Shown here one piece after another: positions 43,177 through 52,985 of a stretch of DNA of 64,000 nt. How positions within the stretch are numbered: position 1 is the stretch's first letter; each line of letters begins with the position of its first letter. Origin of the DNA: Bowmanella denitrificans (lineage in GTDB: Bacteria; Pseudomonadota; Gammaproteobacteria; Enterobacterales; Alteromonadaceae); assembly GCF_039522935.1 (NCBI RefSeq), contig NZ_BAAAEI010000020.1, positions 1 to 64,000 of the forward strand. Direction: 5' to 3'. Below the pieces are notes generated by a model. It saw only the letters and a list, made by a program, of their open reading frames with translations. It did no database searches and had not been told where the DNA came from. The translations under genes were made by a program, and so were the position numbers.

Positions 43177-44264
43177 ACCTGCTCCTGAAAAAACTGCCTG
43201 TAGGTTTGTGCTACCTGACTTTGATGAAACTGATGCACGACTGAATCGTCTTGCACCGAGGTGGCTTGGTTTGTGACTAATGCATCGGCCAGTGCTTCAA
43301 TATCCCCGGCATTCACCAAGGTCCCAGACCCTGGCTGGTTCAGCAGTTCAGCAGGCCCGGTGGGACAATCGAAGGCAATCACATTGCATCCCAGCGCCAT
43401 GGCTTCAATCATTACCGTCGGCATACCTTCATGGCGCGAGGACAAAATAAAGGCACTGGCGTGGCGCATCAGCCCATAGGGATTTGAGACAAAACCGGTA
43501 AAGCGCACTTTTTGTGCCAGACCCAGCTGATTGGCAAGCTGCTTAAGAGCGCAGTCCAGCTCTCCGCTACCCACAATAACCAGCTCTGGTAACGCAGGTT
43601 GCCGATGCAGCGCAATGGCATAGGCCTGCAACAACAGATCAAAGCCCTTTTCTTCAACCAGTCGGCCCACGGCGCAAAAATATGCGCCATCCGGCAACGG
43701 AGTTGTCGCATGCTCGGCCAAACTGAATAGCTCGTCACTGATCACCGCATTGGGAACATACTGAATTCGGGACGCACCAAATAACACCGCACTGCGCAGC
43801 TGTTCACGCAGTGTCTTGGACACGGCGACAATAGTGCCGCGCTGCAAGGCGTATAGATTGTAAAGCAGCTTCACCACCCAAACCGGAAGTCGCTGCTCAC
43901 GGGTATCAAAGGCACTGTGCCGGGTAAAGATCACCCGCACAGAGGGCATCCATAGTTTACAAAGAAAGGCCAGCATATTGGCCTTCTCTGTGGCCGCTAT
44001 CAGTACATCCACCCGCTGACGTTGGATATGGCGCCGAAGTTGCGCAAGCCGGGTAAGCAAACTGGCGCTTTGGTTTGGGCTGGATGCCGCAAATTGTCGG
44101 GCAAGACACTGGTAGCCAGGGGCGGCGTCACCCTGCGTATGCCAGACGTAAAAACTGCAACGATCTCCTTGCGCCTGTAGTCCCCTGGCCAGATTTTGCG
44201 AGACTCTTTCGATACCACCGCCTGCGAAGAAGAACTTATGTAAAAACATCACCCGGCTTGCCAT
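43164..44264 (-). CDS. Family 4 glycosyltransferase
   Basis: A 366-residue GT-B enzyme with FFAGGGIERVSQNLARGLQ at the start and FILSSRHEGMPTVMIEAMALGCNVIAFDCPTGP as the EX7E region. I chose ATG at 44264, which has GGGGAG upstream overlapping the stop of the wecG-like gene. The frame runs 27 codons further but inside that gene. It is a close relative of the next GT4 gene and perhaps a duplicate of it. Confidence 0.9.
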   Translation of the reverse strand: MASRVMFLHKFFFAGGGIERVSQNLARGLQAQGDRCSFYVWHTQGDAAPGYQCLARQFAASSPNQSASLLTRLAQLRRHIQRQRVDVLIAATEKANMLAFLCKLWMPSVRVIFTRHSAFDTREQRLPVWVVKLLYNLYALQRGTIVAVSKTLREQLRSAVLFGASRIQYVPNAVISDELFSLAEHATTPLPDGAYFCAVGRLVEEKGFDLLLQAYAIALHRQPALPELVIVGSGELDCALKQLANQLGLAQKVRFTGFVSNPYGLMRHASAFILSSRHEGMPTVMIEAMALGCNVIAFDCPTGPAELLNQPGSGTLVNAGDIEALADALVTNQATSVQDDSVVHQFHQSQVAQTYRQFFQEQVWRE

Positions 44265-44266
44265 TT

Positions 44267-45058
44267 TTACTCCCCAGCCCAGCGTCGGATGCGGTGTTTG
44301 TACGCACAATAAATAGCATGGGGACTGGTGGTCAGGTAGCGCCACAACAGCTTGCGCGGTTCACTCAACGCCCGATGCAGCCATTCCAGTCCCAGTTGCT
44401 GCATCACCTGGGGGGCCCGTTTATAGTCGCCGGTGACATAGTTAAAACAACCACCACAGGTGATAATCACCGGCACATGCAACCAGAGCTTGTTGCGGGT
44501 ACAAAACGCCTGCTCCTTAGGCTTGCCCAGCCCAACCCACAACACATCAGGCTGTACCCGGTTAATTTCGGCTAATACTTGCTTTTCCTGTTTTAGTGAG
44601 AAGTACCCGTCATGAGTCCCGGCCACACAGAAGTTGGCATAGCGCGTTTGTAGGCGCTTTGCACATTCTTCGACTACTCGTTTATGTCCGCCCAATAAAA
44701 AGTGCCGCAACGGGCCATGGTGGAAAGTCGGAATATCGTGAATTGTGTCGGTGGTAGCAGAACGCTCGGGGATCTCATGATCGGCAAACAAACGGGAGAA
44801 ATTCACCACGCTTTGCCCGTCAGCATGAATCAGGTCAGCCTGGCGCAGAATCGCCATAAAATTGGGATTACTGTTGGCGATGGAAATTCCCTGTCCATTC
44901 GAGTCAAAAATCAGCATAGGTGCCAATTCATCCGCCAACCGCTGGCGCCAGCGATATGCCGTGATGCGCCTGGCAATGACATCCACCAGCTCTGCACGGG
45001 TAATACAGGCTGTCTTCAGTCCCCCAACCTGGGTAAAGGTCACGTCTTCCAGTCTCAT
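44267..45058 (-). CDS. WecG/TagA/CpsF-family glycosyltransferase
   Basis: A 263-residue GT26 enzyme. HADGQSVVNFSRLF carries the family aspartate motif, and DVLWVGLGKPKEQAFCTRN and CGGCFNYVTGDYKRAPQVMQQLGLEWLHR are typical. Such enzymes often add the second sugar (ManNAc, ManNAcA or Glc) to the lipid-linked primer. Consistent with the initiating transferase encoded nearby. Confidence 0.92.
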   Translation of the reverse strand: MRLEDVTFTQVGGLKTACITRAELVDVIARRITAYRWRQRLADELAPMLIFDSNGQGISIANSNPNFMAILRQADLIHADGQSVVNFSRLFADHEIPERSATTDTIHDIPTFHHGPLRHFLLGGHKRVVEECAKRLQTRYANFCVAGTHDGYFSLKQEKQVLAEINRVQPDVLWVGLGKPKEQAFCTRNKLWLHVPVIITCGGCFNYVTGDYKRAPQVMQQLGLEWLHRALSEPRKLLWRYLTTSPHAIYCAYKHRIRRWAGE

Positions 45059-45112
45059 GGCTGCACTCCTGTTTATGTGTCAATGGTCAGCGACAACGCG
45101 GTTCACATAGAC

Positions 45113-47347
45113 CTATGCGCCGTAACCATATTGCTCATACGCGGTTTGATAACCGTCCACCTTTTTAGCCCGCTTAACGTCAAGCTGATTCAGTATCACG
45201 CCATCTACCCGGCAGCCGCTTTGCATAAAACGACTCAGCCCGGCCTTGATTTGCTTATCAGCCGCCGCTTCGGCCTTCACCACATAAACCAGGGCATTAC
45301 ATTGTCGTGATGCCACCAAGGCATCACTGACCGCCAGGGCCGGTGCGGTGTCGAGAATAATGAACTGGTAATGATCTTTGAGTTTGCGCATCATCTGGCG
45401 GAATCGTTCTGAGGCCAGTAGCTCCTGAGGATTTGCAGGTGGAGTCCCGGCGGCCAGCAAATGAATATCAGCATCCGGAATCTGCACCAGGCATTCGTCC
45501 AATTTATGCGTGCCGGACATGATGTTGGCCAAACCAGGCTGGAAGTTCGGCAGACCAAATTGATCGGCCAGGCTGCTGCGACGCAAATCAGTGTCCACCA
45601 GTAACGTTCTGCCCAGTTGCCCCATGGCAAAGGCAAGATTGATGGACGTCATGGTTTTTCCTTCACCTGGCAGACTGGATGTGACCATCCAGGTACGTTG
45701 CTCGTGTTCCACTGTCAACATCATCAGATTCGTGCGCAGGGTACGAAATGCTTCAGCAAACAAGGCCTGATCAGGCGCAAAATAATGCCGCAAGGGCAGA
45801 TCCTTGCGACGGGGCTTTTTCTGCTTGGGGATCACGCCCAATACCCGATAGCCCAGTTTGCGCTCAGCATCTCCAACAGAGCGGATGCCGCTGTATAGTG
45901 CATCGGCGACTATGGCAGTAAGTCCGGCAAACCCAGCAGATACAAGTAAAGCGGCCAGTACCATCAATAGTTTGCTGGGTTTACTTGGGTTGGAAGGTGG
46001 CAGGGCTTCATCCAATACCCGGGCATTCGCACTTTCAAAGCCTTCCAGTTCACTGGTTTCTTTTAAACGGGTGAAAAATGCATTGTAAAGTTGCTGATTG
46101 ATATCCACTTCACGCTGCAGTGCCTTATGGCGGGTTTCAAGAGCGGTCAGGCGTCGGTAATCCTGTTTTGCCTGCTCAACCGAAGTTTCCAGTTCTGCCA
46201 CTCTGGACTGCACAGACTGGTATTCCATGTTGATCCCTGAGACCAACGCCCTCACCTGATTGAAAAAGTTTTTCTTTACCGACTCAAGCTCTGCCTGAGC
46301 AGATACCATGCGTGGGTGCTTAGGACCAAACACTTTGCTCAGATCGGATACCTTACGCTCGGCTTCGATTTCCGCCCTGCGCACATTTTGAATGGACGGG
46401 TGATTCAGCACTTCCGGCAGGCTGGTCAGGCCCTGCATATCACTGCTTTGCAGGTTAACCTGCTGGTAGATAGCGCGGCTTTGTGCCAGGCGATTTTGTG
46501 CTTGTAACAGTTGTTCACTGAGTTCCTGCAGCGCTTCGGCGGCCAGTCCCACGACGCCGTCCAGATCAACCAGTTTTTCCTGCTCATAAAATTCAGCTAA
46601 GCGCTTCTCGGCCGCGCTAAGCTTAGTTTTCAGACCGGCCAGGCTGTCATTCAGCCAGGTCGTGGCCTTACTCGTCATATCCAGCTTGGCTTGCAGATAG
46701 TTTTCTATATAGACCTCCGCCACCTTGTTAGCGATCTGCGCCGACAGTTGAGGCGAAGGACTCTCGTAAGAAATAATCACCATCTGGGTGTTTTTAACCG
46801 GGGTAATACTGAGGTTGGCACGAAAGTTATCCACGACTTTCTTGTTTATTTGCTGCTGTTTTTCGCTGTCGATTGAAACGCCTGCAGGGCCTGCAGGTGC
46901 GGATGGCAAACCCGGTAACTGCAGCTTAAGCCATTGCCGCAACTCGCTTAGCCAGCGCCCAACAGGGATCAGGCTGGCGGGTTGCTGCAACGGGTCGAAC
47001 AAGGGGTGGCTGGCCAGCCCAAGCTGCGCCACCACCCGTTCAGCAATATGCCGGGAGCGCAATACTTCATGCTGAGTCTGAAAATATTCCTTACGGCTAA
47101 AGTCCACGCCATAGACTTCTTCAATGGACAGTACCTTATTTTCCTGGGCTTCAATCATCAGGGTGGCGGAGGCTTTGTAACTTGGCGTCACAAACAGCAT
47201 CAGAACAGCCATCACGCCGGCCCCCAATACTGCAAATGCCAGAATCTGCCACTTGCAACGACTTAAGGTTTGAATATGCTGCGTAAAATCCAGTCTGCCG
47301 GGTTCCAGCAAACTGGCCTGTAATTGCCCCCGGTCATCCCTGGACAT
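45113..47347 (-). CDS. Wzc-type chain-length co-polymerase and tyrosine autokinase
   Basis: A 744-residue inner-membrane protein. Wzz domain (about residues 15-110) with helix near 35-55; long coiled-coil GNVR region (about 180-440); second helix (LLMVLAALLVSAGFAGLTAI); then a BY-kinase domain with Walker A SSLPGEGKTMTS, Walker A' VDTDLRRSS and Walker B ILDTAPAL. The C-terminal tail has Y residues (GYQTAYEQYGYGA), a short tyrosine cluster. AGGA precedes the ATG. The first 16 bases are shared with the hairpin-train repeat family. Confidence 0.93.
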   Translation of the reverse strand: MSRDDRGQLQASLLEPGRLDFTQHIQTLSRCKWQILAFAVLGAGVMAVLMLFVTPSYKASATLMIEAQENKVLSIEEVYGVDFSRKEYFQTQHEVLRSRHIAERVVAQLGLASHPLFDPLQQPASLIPVGRWLSELRQWLKLQLPGLPSAPAGPAGVSIDSEKQQQINKKVVDNFRANLSITPVKNTQMVIISYESPSPQLSAQIANKVAEVYIENYLQAKLDMTSKATTWLNDSLAGLKTKLSAAEKRLAEFYEQEKLVDLDGVVGLAAEALQELSEQLLQAQNRLAQSRAIYQQVNLQSSDMQGLTSLPEVLNHPSIQNVRRAEIEAERKVSDLSKVFGPKHPRMVSAQAELESVKKNFFNQVRALVSGINMEYQSVQSRVAELETSVEQAKQDYRRLTALETRHKALQREVDINQQLYNAFFTRLKETSELEGFESANARVLDEALPPSNPSKPSKLLMVLAALLVSAGFAGLTAIVADALYSGIRSVGDAERKLGYRVLGVIPKQKKPRRKDLPLRHYFAPDQALFAEAFRTLRTNLMMLTVEHEQRTWMVTSSLPGEGKTMTSINLAFAMGQLGRTLLVDTDLRRSSLADQFGLPNFQPGLANIMSGTHKLDECLVQIPDADIHLLAAGTPPANPQELLASERFRQMMRKLKDHYQFIILDTAPALAVSDALVASRQCNALVYVVKAEAAADKQIKAGLSRFMQSGCRVDGVILNQLDVKRAKKVDGYQTAYEQYGYGA

Positions 47348-47395
47348 AAAGCATTCCTGCGGTTTGTTTGTAACACATAGACGATTCCATCCTGA

Positions 47396-47962
47396 TTAGA
47401 AAAAGCGCTGTTCGACGGTAATAATGTCACCTGGAAAAACGCGGCTTTGAGGTTGCCCATCCAGGTGATGCTGGCCTTGCGCATCACTGCGCAAAATTTG
47501 AATCTTGTTGCGAGATGCCCGTTCGGTATAGCCGCCGGCCAGGGCCGCCGCCTTATCCACGGTCAGACCTGGCTGAAATGGATAGCCACCTGGTCGTTTA
47601 ACTTCGCCGTCAATAAAGAACGGTCGATAGTCTTCAATGGACACAGAAACCGAGGGTGAAACCAGGTAATCCCCTTTCAGTCCCTGATAAATTTGCGATT
47701 CCAGTTGCCTGGCGGTCAATCCAGCCACATGCAGATCACCCAGAAAGGGGTAATGGATCACCCCCGTTTCGCCAAGGCGACGACGCAGGGACAGATCGGC
47801 CTGGCCAAACACCGTAATCTGAATCACATCACCTGAATCCAGTTGGTATTGCCCCATCTCCATGGGCGGCTTTTCCTCCCCCATTGCCGACAGAGTGAAC
47901 AGCATCAGGCACAACAGAAAGTAGATACTCCGCCACACTGCATTTTGATCTGCTGATTGCAT
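47396..47962 (-). CDS. Short Wza-like polysaccharide export protein
   Basis: A 188-residue periplasmic protein with signal peptide (SIYFLLCLMLFTLSAMG) and the Poly_export start YQLDSGDVIQITVFGQADLS, then an SLBB-type fold (YRPFFIDGEVKRPGGYPFQPGLTVDKAAALAGG). It lacks a lipobox and the C-terminal outer-membrane helix of E. coli Wza, so a separate outer-membrane component may be needed. First gene of the minus-strand EPS operon. Confidence 0.9.
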   Translation of the reverse strand: MQSADQNAVWRSIYFLLCLMLFTLSAMGEEKPPMEMGQYQLDSGDVIQITVFGQADLSLRRRLGETGVIHYPFLGDLHVAGLTARQLESQIYQGLKGDYLVSPSVSVSIEDYRPFFIDGEVKRPGGYPFQPGLTVDKAAALAGGYTERASRNKIQILRSDAQGQHHLDGQPQSRVFPGDIITVEQRFF

Positions 47963-48054
47963 CAGGTTTCCCCCTTTAGTCTTTGTCCTTAGGGCTTGCG
48001 ACTGACCTATGCCAGTTACATGCCAGTAACAACTGTCCAGTTGGTATAGGCATT

Positions 48055-48073
48055 GCTCTATGCCGTATAGAGC
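48055..48073. promoter_or_regulatory. 19-bp operator-like palindrome
   Basis: GCTCTAT and ATAGAGC arms around GCCGT, a perfect 7-bp dyad suitable for a dimeric repressor or activator. A second overlapping dyad (TATAGGCAT/ATGCCgTATA) shares it. Confidence 0.5.
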
Positions 48074-48223
48074 AGCAAGACACAGGCCCGGCGGGCGAGA
48101 GATGGCGTTGATTTCCCGTCGAACAGCAAAGAATTCAATAGGAAATCTGGCTGATTTTTGTCCCCTTTGGGGGACGAAATAAGGCGTAGCGACTAAATGA
48201 TTAACGACACCGGGTCTTAGTGT

Positions 48224-48246
48224 GCGATGTAAAACCTTTACATCGC
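48224..48246 (+). promoter_or_regulatory. 10-bp stem-loop in the transferase leader
   Basis: GCGATGTAAA/TTTACATCGC with a 3-base loop, about 100 bases before the ATG at 48344. No T-run follows, so it is more likely a regulatory or stabilising RNA hairpin than a terminator. Confidence 0.5.
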
Positions 48247-48343
48247 CCAGTTAGACTGCGTTGCAGGGGTATTATCCGGTTGTCGCAAGTTCGCGACAGT
48301 GTCTGCTTGAGCAGTATCACCATCGGGTCAAGGAGAAGGTAAA

Positions 48344-49768
48344 ATGACAGAACATGTAACAGCATCATTGGCAGATAAAGGCGTTATCCAGTCTTATCAA
48401 AATGGCTTTGCGACGGCCTACAGATTAACGGATATGTTTCTTATTAGCCTGGTCTACCTGATTGTACTGCTTGTTATGCAGCTCCCCGTCAACAGTTTCA
48501 ATGCCGCATTATTACTGGTTGGCCTGATTATCTATATGATTTGTGCTGAAGCCTTGGATATTTATCGCTCCTGGCGCACCTATGCAACTTCACTAATGCT
48601 CAAAGCCGTCTGCTGGGCCTGGCTGCTAACCAGCCTGCTGACCATTTGCAGCTTATTTTTGTTTGCACCGGCGCAGTCAGTTAGCAAACAGGCCGTGCTG
48701 TTCTGGTTGTTCGCAGGCCTGCCAGTGCTGACAAGCTGGCGCATGGTGTTTCGGCTGGTGCTGTCCCGTTATCGACGGCACGGCCACAACAGCCGCAGCG
48801 CTATAGTGCTGGGGGCCAACCAACTGTCTTACAATCTGGTCAAACAGTTGGGCCAACACGACGAACTGGGTATTCGCTTTGAAGGTTTCTTTGACGACAG
48901 GGAAAAACAACGCCTGCCGTACGAACTTCGGGAACTGATTTGTGGCACTATAGATGAAGGTATCGCGCTGGCTAAATCGCGTAAGGTGGATTATGTCTAC
49001 ATTGCCATGCCCATGAGCGCTGAACAGCGTATTATGGACTTGCTTGGTCGCTGCAGCGATACCACCGCCAATGTTTACATTATTCCTAATTTCTTTATTT
49101 ATAACTTGCTCAATGCCCGCTGGCAGAATGTTGGGTCCATTCAAACCCTAAGCATTTTCGATACACCGTTTGAAGGCGCCAACAATGCCCTCAAACGTAT
49201 TGAAGATATCCTGTTGTCCAGCTTGATTCTGACCCTGATTGCAGTACCGATGCTGGTGATTGCGTTGGCTGTCAAGCTCACTTCCCCGGGTCCGGCTATT
49301 TTTAAGCAGGTTCGTTACGGTCTGGGCGGCAAGCCCATTTTAGTCTACAAATTTCGTTCCATGTCCTGTCAGGACAATGGCAATAAGGTAAAGCAAGCCA
49401 GCCGCAACGACAGCAGAATCACCCCACTTGGTGCCTTTCTCCGTCGCACTTCACTGGATGAGCTGCCGCAGTTTATTAATGTGTTGCAGGGACGTATGTC
49501 CATCGTTGGACCACGCCCCCATGCAGTGGCCCATAATGAGGAGTATCGTAAACTCATCGAAGGTTACATGCTCAGACATAAAGTACGACCAGGTATAACC
49601 GGCTGGGCCCAAATCAACGGCTTTCGGGGTGAAACCGAGACGATCAACAAAATGATCAAGCGGGTGGAATATGATCTGGATTACATCCACCGCTGGTCGG
49701 TCGGTTTTGACCTGCGCATCATTTTTATGACCCTGTTTAAGGGCTTTACCGGCAGCAATGTTTATTGA
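48344..49768 (+). CDS. Undecaprenyl-phosphate sugar phosphotransferase (WcaJ-like)
   Basis: A 474-residue polyprenyl-phosphate hexose-1-phosphate transferase that starts repeat-unit assembly on undecaprenyl phosphate. Four N-terminal helices, a CoA-binding-like domain (SRSAIVLGANQLSYNLVKQLGQ), then the catalytic sugar-transferase domain with KFRSM, LRRTSLDELPQFINVLQGRMSIVGPRPH and RHKVRPGITGWAQINGFRGET. AAGGAGAAGG precedes ATG. The sugar, probably glucose or galactose, is not provable here. Confidence 0.93.
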   Translation: MTEHVTASLADKGVIQSYQNGFATAYRLTDMFLISLVYLIVLLVMQLPVNSFNAALLLVGLIIYMICAEALDIYRSWRTYATSLMLKAVCWAWLLTSLLTICSLFLFAPAQSVSKQAVLFWLFAGLPVLTSWRMVFRLVLSRYRRHGHNSRSAIVLGANQLSYNLVKQLGQHDELGIRFEGFFDDREKQRLPYELRELICGTIDEGIALAKSRKVDYVYIAMPMSAEQRIMDLLGRCSDTTANVYIIPNFFIYNLLNARWQNVGSIQTLSIFDTPFEGANNALKRIEDILLSSLILTLIAVPMLVIALAVKLTSPGPAIFKQVRYGLGGKPILVYKFRSMSCQDNGNKVKQASRNDSRITPLGAFLRRTSLDELPQFINVLQGRMSIVGPRPHAVAHNEEYRKLIEGYMLRHKVRPGITGWAQINGFRGETETINKMIKRVEYDLDYIHRWSVGFDLRIIFMTLFKGFTGSNVY

Positions 49769-50253
49769 GAGGACGTGTCTAACACCCTGGAAAAACGGCT
49801 GTGGCCGCACTCCAGACAAGGCAGAATACGTTCAACATGTGTCACTTGATGGCGGTGATGGCATTGCGTGCATTCCAGTTCCCCCAATGCCACTAATTCA
49901 CCGGCATGATAGATACCCTGATGCTGAATATCCCGCCATGATTCCTGCATCGCCAGGCCGCTTTTATCTGAGGCATCCGCCAGCAATGACCAGAGTTTAT
50001 CTTTGGTCGCCTGCCACCATGGCGAGGCAGCAGCATCTTGCTGCCAATGGTGTGCAAAGGTTTCCAGATCCCGGCTCAGGGTGTTTTCCAGCAAACGTAT
50101 TTCTTCACGGCTCAGGTCTCCGGCGGCCTGCAAGTATGCCCGGGCTTTATCTTGCACCTGCATAAGACTGATCACATCCTGTTCAACAGAATGCCTTATC
50201 CAGTCGGAAATCTGCTCCAGTAGTTTGCTGTAGCGGGCGTCACTTTTAGCCAT
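49762..50253 (-). CDS. DUF1451 zinc-ribbon protein (YbeL-like)
   Basis: A 163-residue protein with helical body and a C-terminal zinc ribbon from two CxxC knuckles (LECTQCHH and LPCLECGH). The match to E. coli YbeL is supported by its position next to leuS. It overlaps the EPS transferase 3' end by 7 bp. Function is unknown. Confidence 0.88.
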   Translation of the reverse strand: MAKSDARYSKLLEQISDWIRHSVEQDVISLMQVQDKARAYLQAAGDLSREEIRLLENTLSRDLETFAHHWQQDAAASPWWQATKDKLWSLLADASDKSGLAMQESWRDIQHQGIYHAGELVALGELECTQCHHRHQVTHVERILPCLECGHSRFSRVLDTSSQ

Positions 50254-50402
50254 CTTGGTTGCCTCTCTCGTTCTACAATCCAGTATTTACCAGTATAGCT
50301 GGCAGCAAATGTGCCATGCACTATTGTTCCAGACTGCTCCGGTGAAGTATTCTATGGCGCTAATCCTTTTATCACCTTTAGTTAGCCCGGAACCCGACAT
50401 TG

Positions 50403-52985
50403 ATGGAAAGACAGTATAATCCTCAGCAGATAGAAAAAGACGCCCAGCAGTACTGGCAGGACAGTGGCCTGTTCAAGGCGCTGCCAGATAACGACAAAGA
50501 AAAGTTCTACTGCCTTTCCATGTTCCCCTACCCCAGCGGCAGACTGCATATGGGGCATGTACGCAACTACACCATCGGCGATGTGATCAGCCGCTTCCAG
50601 CGCATGCAGGGCAAAAATGTCATGCAACCTATGGGTTGGGATGCCTTTGGTCTGCCAGCGGAAAATGCCGCCATTGACAACAAAACCGCCCCGGCTAAAT
50701 GGACCTACGCCAATATCGACTACATGAAAAACCAGTTGAAATCGCTGGGTTTCGGCTATGACTGGGATCGTGAACTGGCCACCTGTCAGCCCGACTACTA
50801 TCGCTGGGAACAATGGTTCTTTACCCGCTTGTACGAAAAAGGCCTGGTGTATAAGAAAAATGCCACGGTTAACTGGGATCCCATCGATCAGACCGTATTG
50901 GCCAACGAACAGGTGATCGACGGTCGCGGCTGGCGATCTGGTGCACTGGTGGAACAAAAAGAAATTCCGCAGTGGTTTATCAAGATCACCGACTATGCCG
51001 AACAATTGCTGAGTGACCTGGACAAGCTGGAAAGCTGGCCGGATCAGGTAAAGGCCATGCAGCGTAACTGGATTGGTCGCTCCGAAGGCATTGAAATGAC
51101 CTTCAAGGTCAAAGACAGCGAGCAGGAATTCGACATTTACACCACCCGTCCGGACACCCTGATGGGCGTGACCTATGTGGCGCTGGCAGCTCAGCACCCG
51201 CTGGCCCTGGAAGCAGCTAAGCACAATGCGCAATTGGCAGCCTTTATCGAAGAATGCAAAAACACTAAGGTGGCCGAAGCCGATATGGCCACCATGGAGA
51301 AAAAAGGCTGCGCCACCGGCATCACCGCCATTCACCCCATCAGTGGTGAAGACGTACCGGTGTGGGTCGCCAACTTTGTGTTGATGGATTACGGCTCCGG
51401 TGCAGTCATGGCGGTACCCGGTCATGATCAGCGCGACTGGGAGTTTGCCACTAAATATGGCCTGGCCATCAAGCAGGTTATTGCTGCCACCGATGACACC
51501 ATTGTTGATTTAAGCAACGCCGCTTACACCGAAAAAGGCCAGTTAGTGAATTCCGGTCAATTCGACGGCTTAACTTCAGAGCAGGCTTTTGACGCCATTG
51601 CTGACCAGCTTGCAGCAGAGGGTAAGGGGCAGCGCCGGGTTAATTACCGTCTGCGCGATTGGGGTGTGTCCCGTCAGCGTTACTGGGGCGCGCCTATCCC
51701 TATGTTGAATCTGGCAAATGGTCAGTCAGTGCCGGTCCCAGCCGAAGAGCTGCCCGTACGATTACCCGAAGATGTGGTGATGAACGGTGTCACGTCCCCG
51801 ATTAAGGCGGACCTGGAATGGCGTAAAACCACCTATCAGGGCCAAAGCGCAGAACGGGAAACCGATACTTTTGATACCTTTATGGAATCCTCCTGGTACT
51901 ATGCCCGTTACTGCTCCGCGCAGTTTAACCAAGGCATGCTGAATCCTGATGAAGCCAACTACTGGCTGCCGGTCGACCAGTATGTCGGGGGTATCGAGCA
52001 CGCCATTTTGCATTTATTGTACTCGCGCTTTTTCCACAAGCTGCTTCGTGATGAAGGTCTGGTGCAGTCAGACGAGCCTTTTAAGCGTCTGTTGTGTCAG
52101 GGTATGGTACTGGCCGACTCCTTCTATCGTGAAGATGCCAAAGGTGCCAAAACCTGGTTTTCCCCTGCCGATGTAGAGGTGGAAAAAGATGACAAAGGCC
52201 GTGTGGTGCGTGCGGTGCTGCGCAGTGATGGTCAGGAAGTTATCCATGGCGGCATGACCAAAATGTCCAAGTCCAAGAACAACGGTATTAACCCGCAGGA
52301 AGTCATTGACCTGTACGGTGCCGATACCATTCGTTTGTTTACCATGTTCGCTGCGCCGCCGGAGCAAACCCTGGAGTGGGTAGAATCCGGTGTTGAGGGA
52401 GCAAACCGCTTCTTGAAGCGCTTGTGGAAACTGGTGCAGGACCATTTGCTCCTGGGTGACGTTGTCACTCTGGACAAAGCTGCATTGAGCGGCGACCAAA
52501 AAGCCCTGCGCCGCGAAATTCACAAAACCATTGCCAAGGTGTCCGACGATATTGGCCGTCGCCAGACCTTTAATACGGCCATTGCTGCAGTGATGGAATT
52601 GCTCAATCACCTGCAAAAAGCCGAACAGGCAGACGATCAGGGCAAAGCCGTGGTGCGTGAAGGTATTGAAGTGATCCTGGCACTGCTTAACCCCATTACG
52701 CCACATATCTGCCACAGTTTATGGCAGCAATTAGGCAAGCAGGACATTGAGTACAGCCCCTGGCCACAGGTAGATGAATCAGCCCTGGTGGAAGAGGAAA
52801 AACTCATTGTTGTGCAAGTCAACGGCAAAGTACGGGCAAAGTTGACGGTGGCCGCCGATGCCAGCCAGGAGCAGGTACAAGCCCTGGCATTGCAGCAGGA
52901 TAACGTGTGCCAGCACACCGAAGGTAAAACCCTGCGCAAGGTGATCTATGTGCCGGGCAAACTGCTAAACATAGTGGCCAACTGA
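50403..52985 (+). CDS. leuS: Leucyl-tRNA synthetase
   Basis: Class Ia synthetase for tRNA-Leu. 860 residues, full length: HMGH at 49-52 in the HIGH position, KMSKS at 620-624, editing domain (STRPDTLMGVTYV region) between. I chose ATG at 50403; the TTG one codon earlier is not needed. lptE starts on its stop codon. Confidence 0.97.
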   Translation: MERQYNPQQIEKDAQQYWQDSGLFKALPDNDKEKFYCLSMFPYPSGRLHMGHVRNYTIGDVISRFQRMQGKNVMQPMGWDAFGLPAENAAIDNKTAPAKWTYANIDYMKNQLKSLGFGYDWDRELATCQPDYYRWEQWFFTRLYEKGLVYKKNATVNWDPIDQTVLANEQVIDGRGWRSGALVEQKEIPQWFIKITDYAEQLLSDLDKLESWPDQVKAMQRNWIGRSEGIEMTFKVKDSEQEFDIYTTRPDTLMGVTYVALAAQHPLALEAAKHNAQLAAFIEECKNTKVAEADMATMEKKGCATGITAIHPISGEDVPVWVANFVLMDYGSGAVMAVPGHDQRDWEFATKYGLAIKQVIAATDDTIVDLSNAAYTEKGQLVNSGQFDGLTSEQAFDAIADQLAAEGKGQRRVNYRLRDWGVSRQRYWGAPIPMLNLANGQSVPVPAEELPVRLPEDVVMNGVTSPIKADLEWRKTTYQGQSAERETDTFDTFMESSWYYARYCSAQFNQGMLNPDEANYWLPVDQYVGGIEHAILHLLYSRFFHKLLRDEGLVQSDEPFKRLLCQGMVLADSFYREDAKGAKTWFSPADVEVEKDDKGRVVRAVLRSDGQEVIHGGMTKMSKSKNNGINPQEVIDLYGADTIRLFTMFAAPPEQTLEWVESGVEGANRFLKRLWKLVQDHLLLGDVVTLDKAALSGDQKALRREIHKTIAKVSDDIGRRQTFNTAIAAVMELLNHLQKAEQADDQGKAVVREGIEVILALLNPITPHICHSLWQQLGKQDIEYSPWPQVDESALVEEEKLIVVQVNGKVRAKLTVAADASQEQVQALALQQDNVCQHTEGKTLRKVIYVPGKLLNIVAN

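Larger units (their letters stand above)
47963..48343. promoter_or_regulatory. Divergent EPS promoter region with several dyads
   Basis: The 381-bp region between the Wza-like gene and the initiating transferase holds no gene. It carries four notable dyads: GCTCTAT/ATAGAGC (48055-48073), GTCCCC/GGGGAC (about 48160-48175), GCGATGTAAA/TTTACATCGC (48224-48246) and TGTCGC/GCGACA (48291-48308). The last two lie in the likely leader of the transferase gene and could regulate it. Operators cannot be named. Confidence 0.6.

Noticed and set aside
48183..48195. RfaH ops-like site (GGCGTAGCGAC)
   Set aside because: It lacks a base of the GGCGGTAGC core, so I do not call it.
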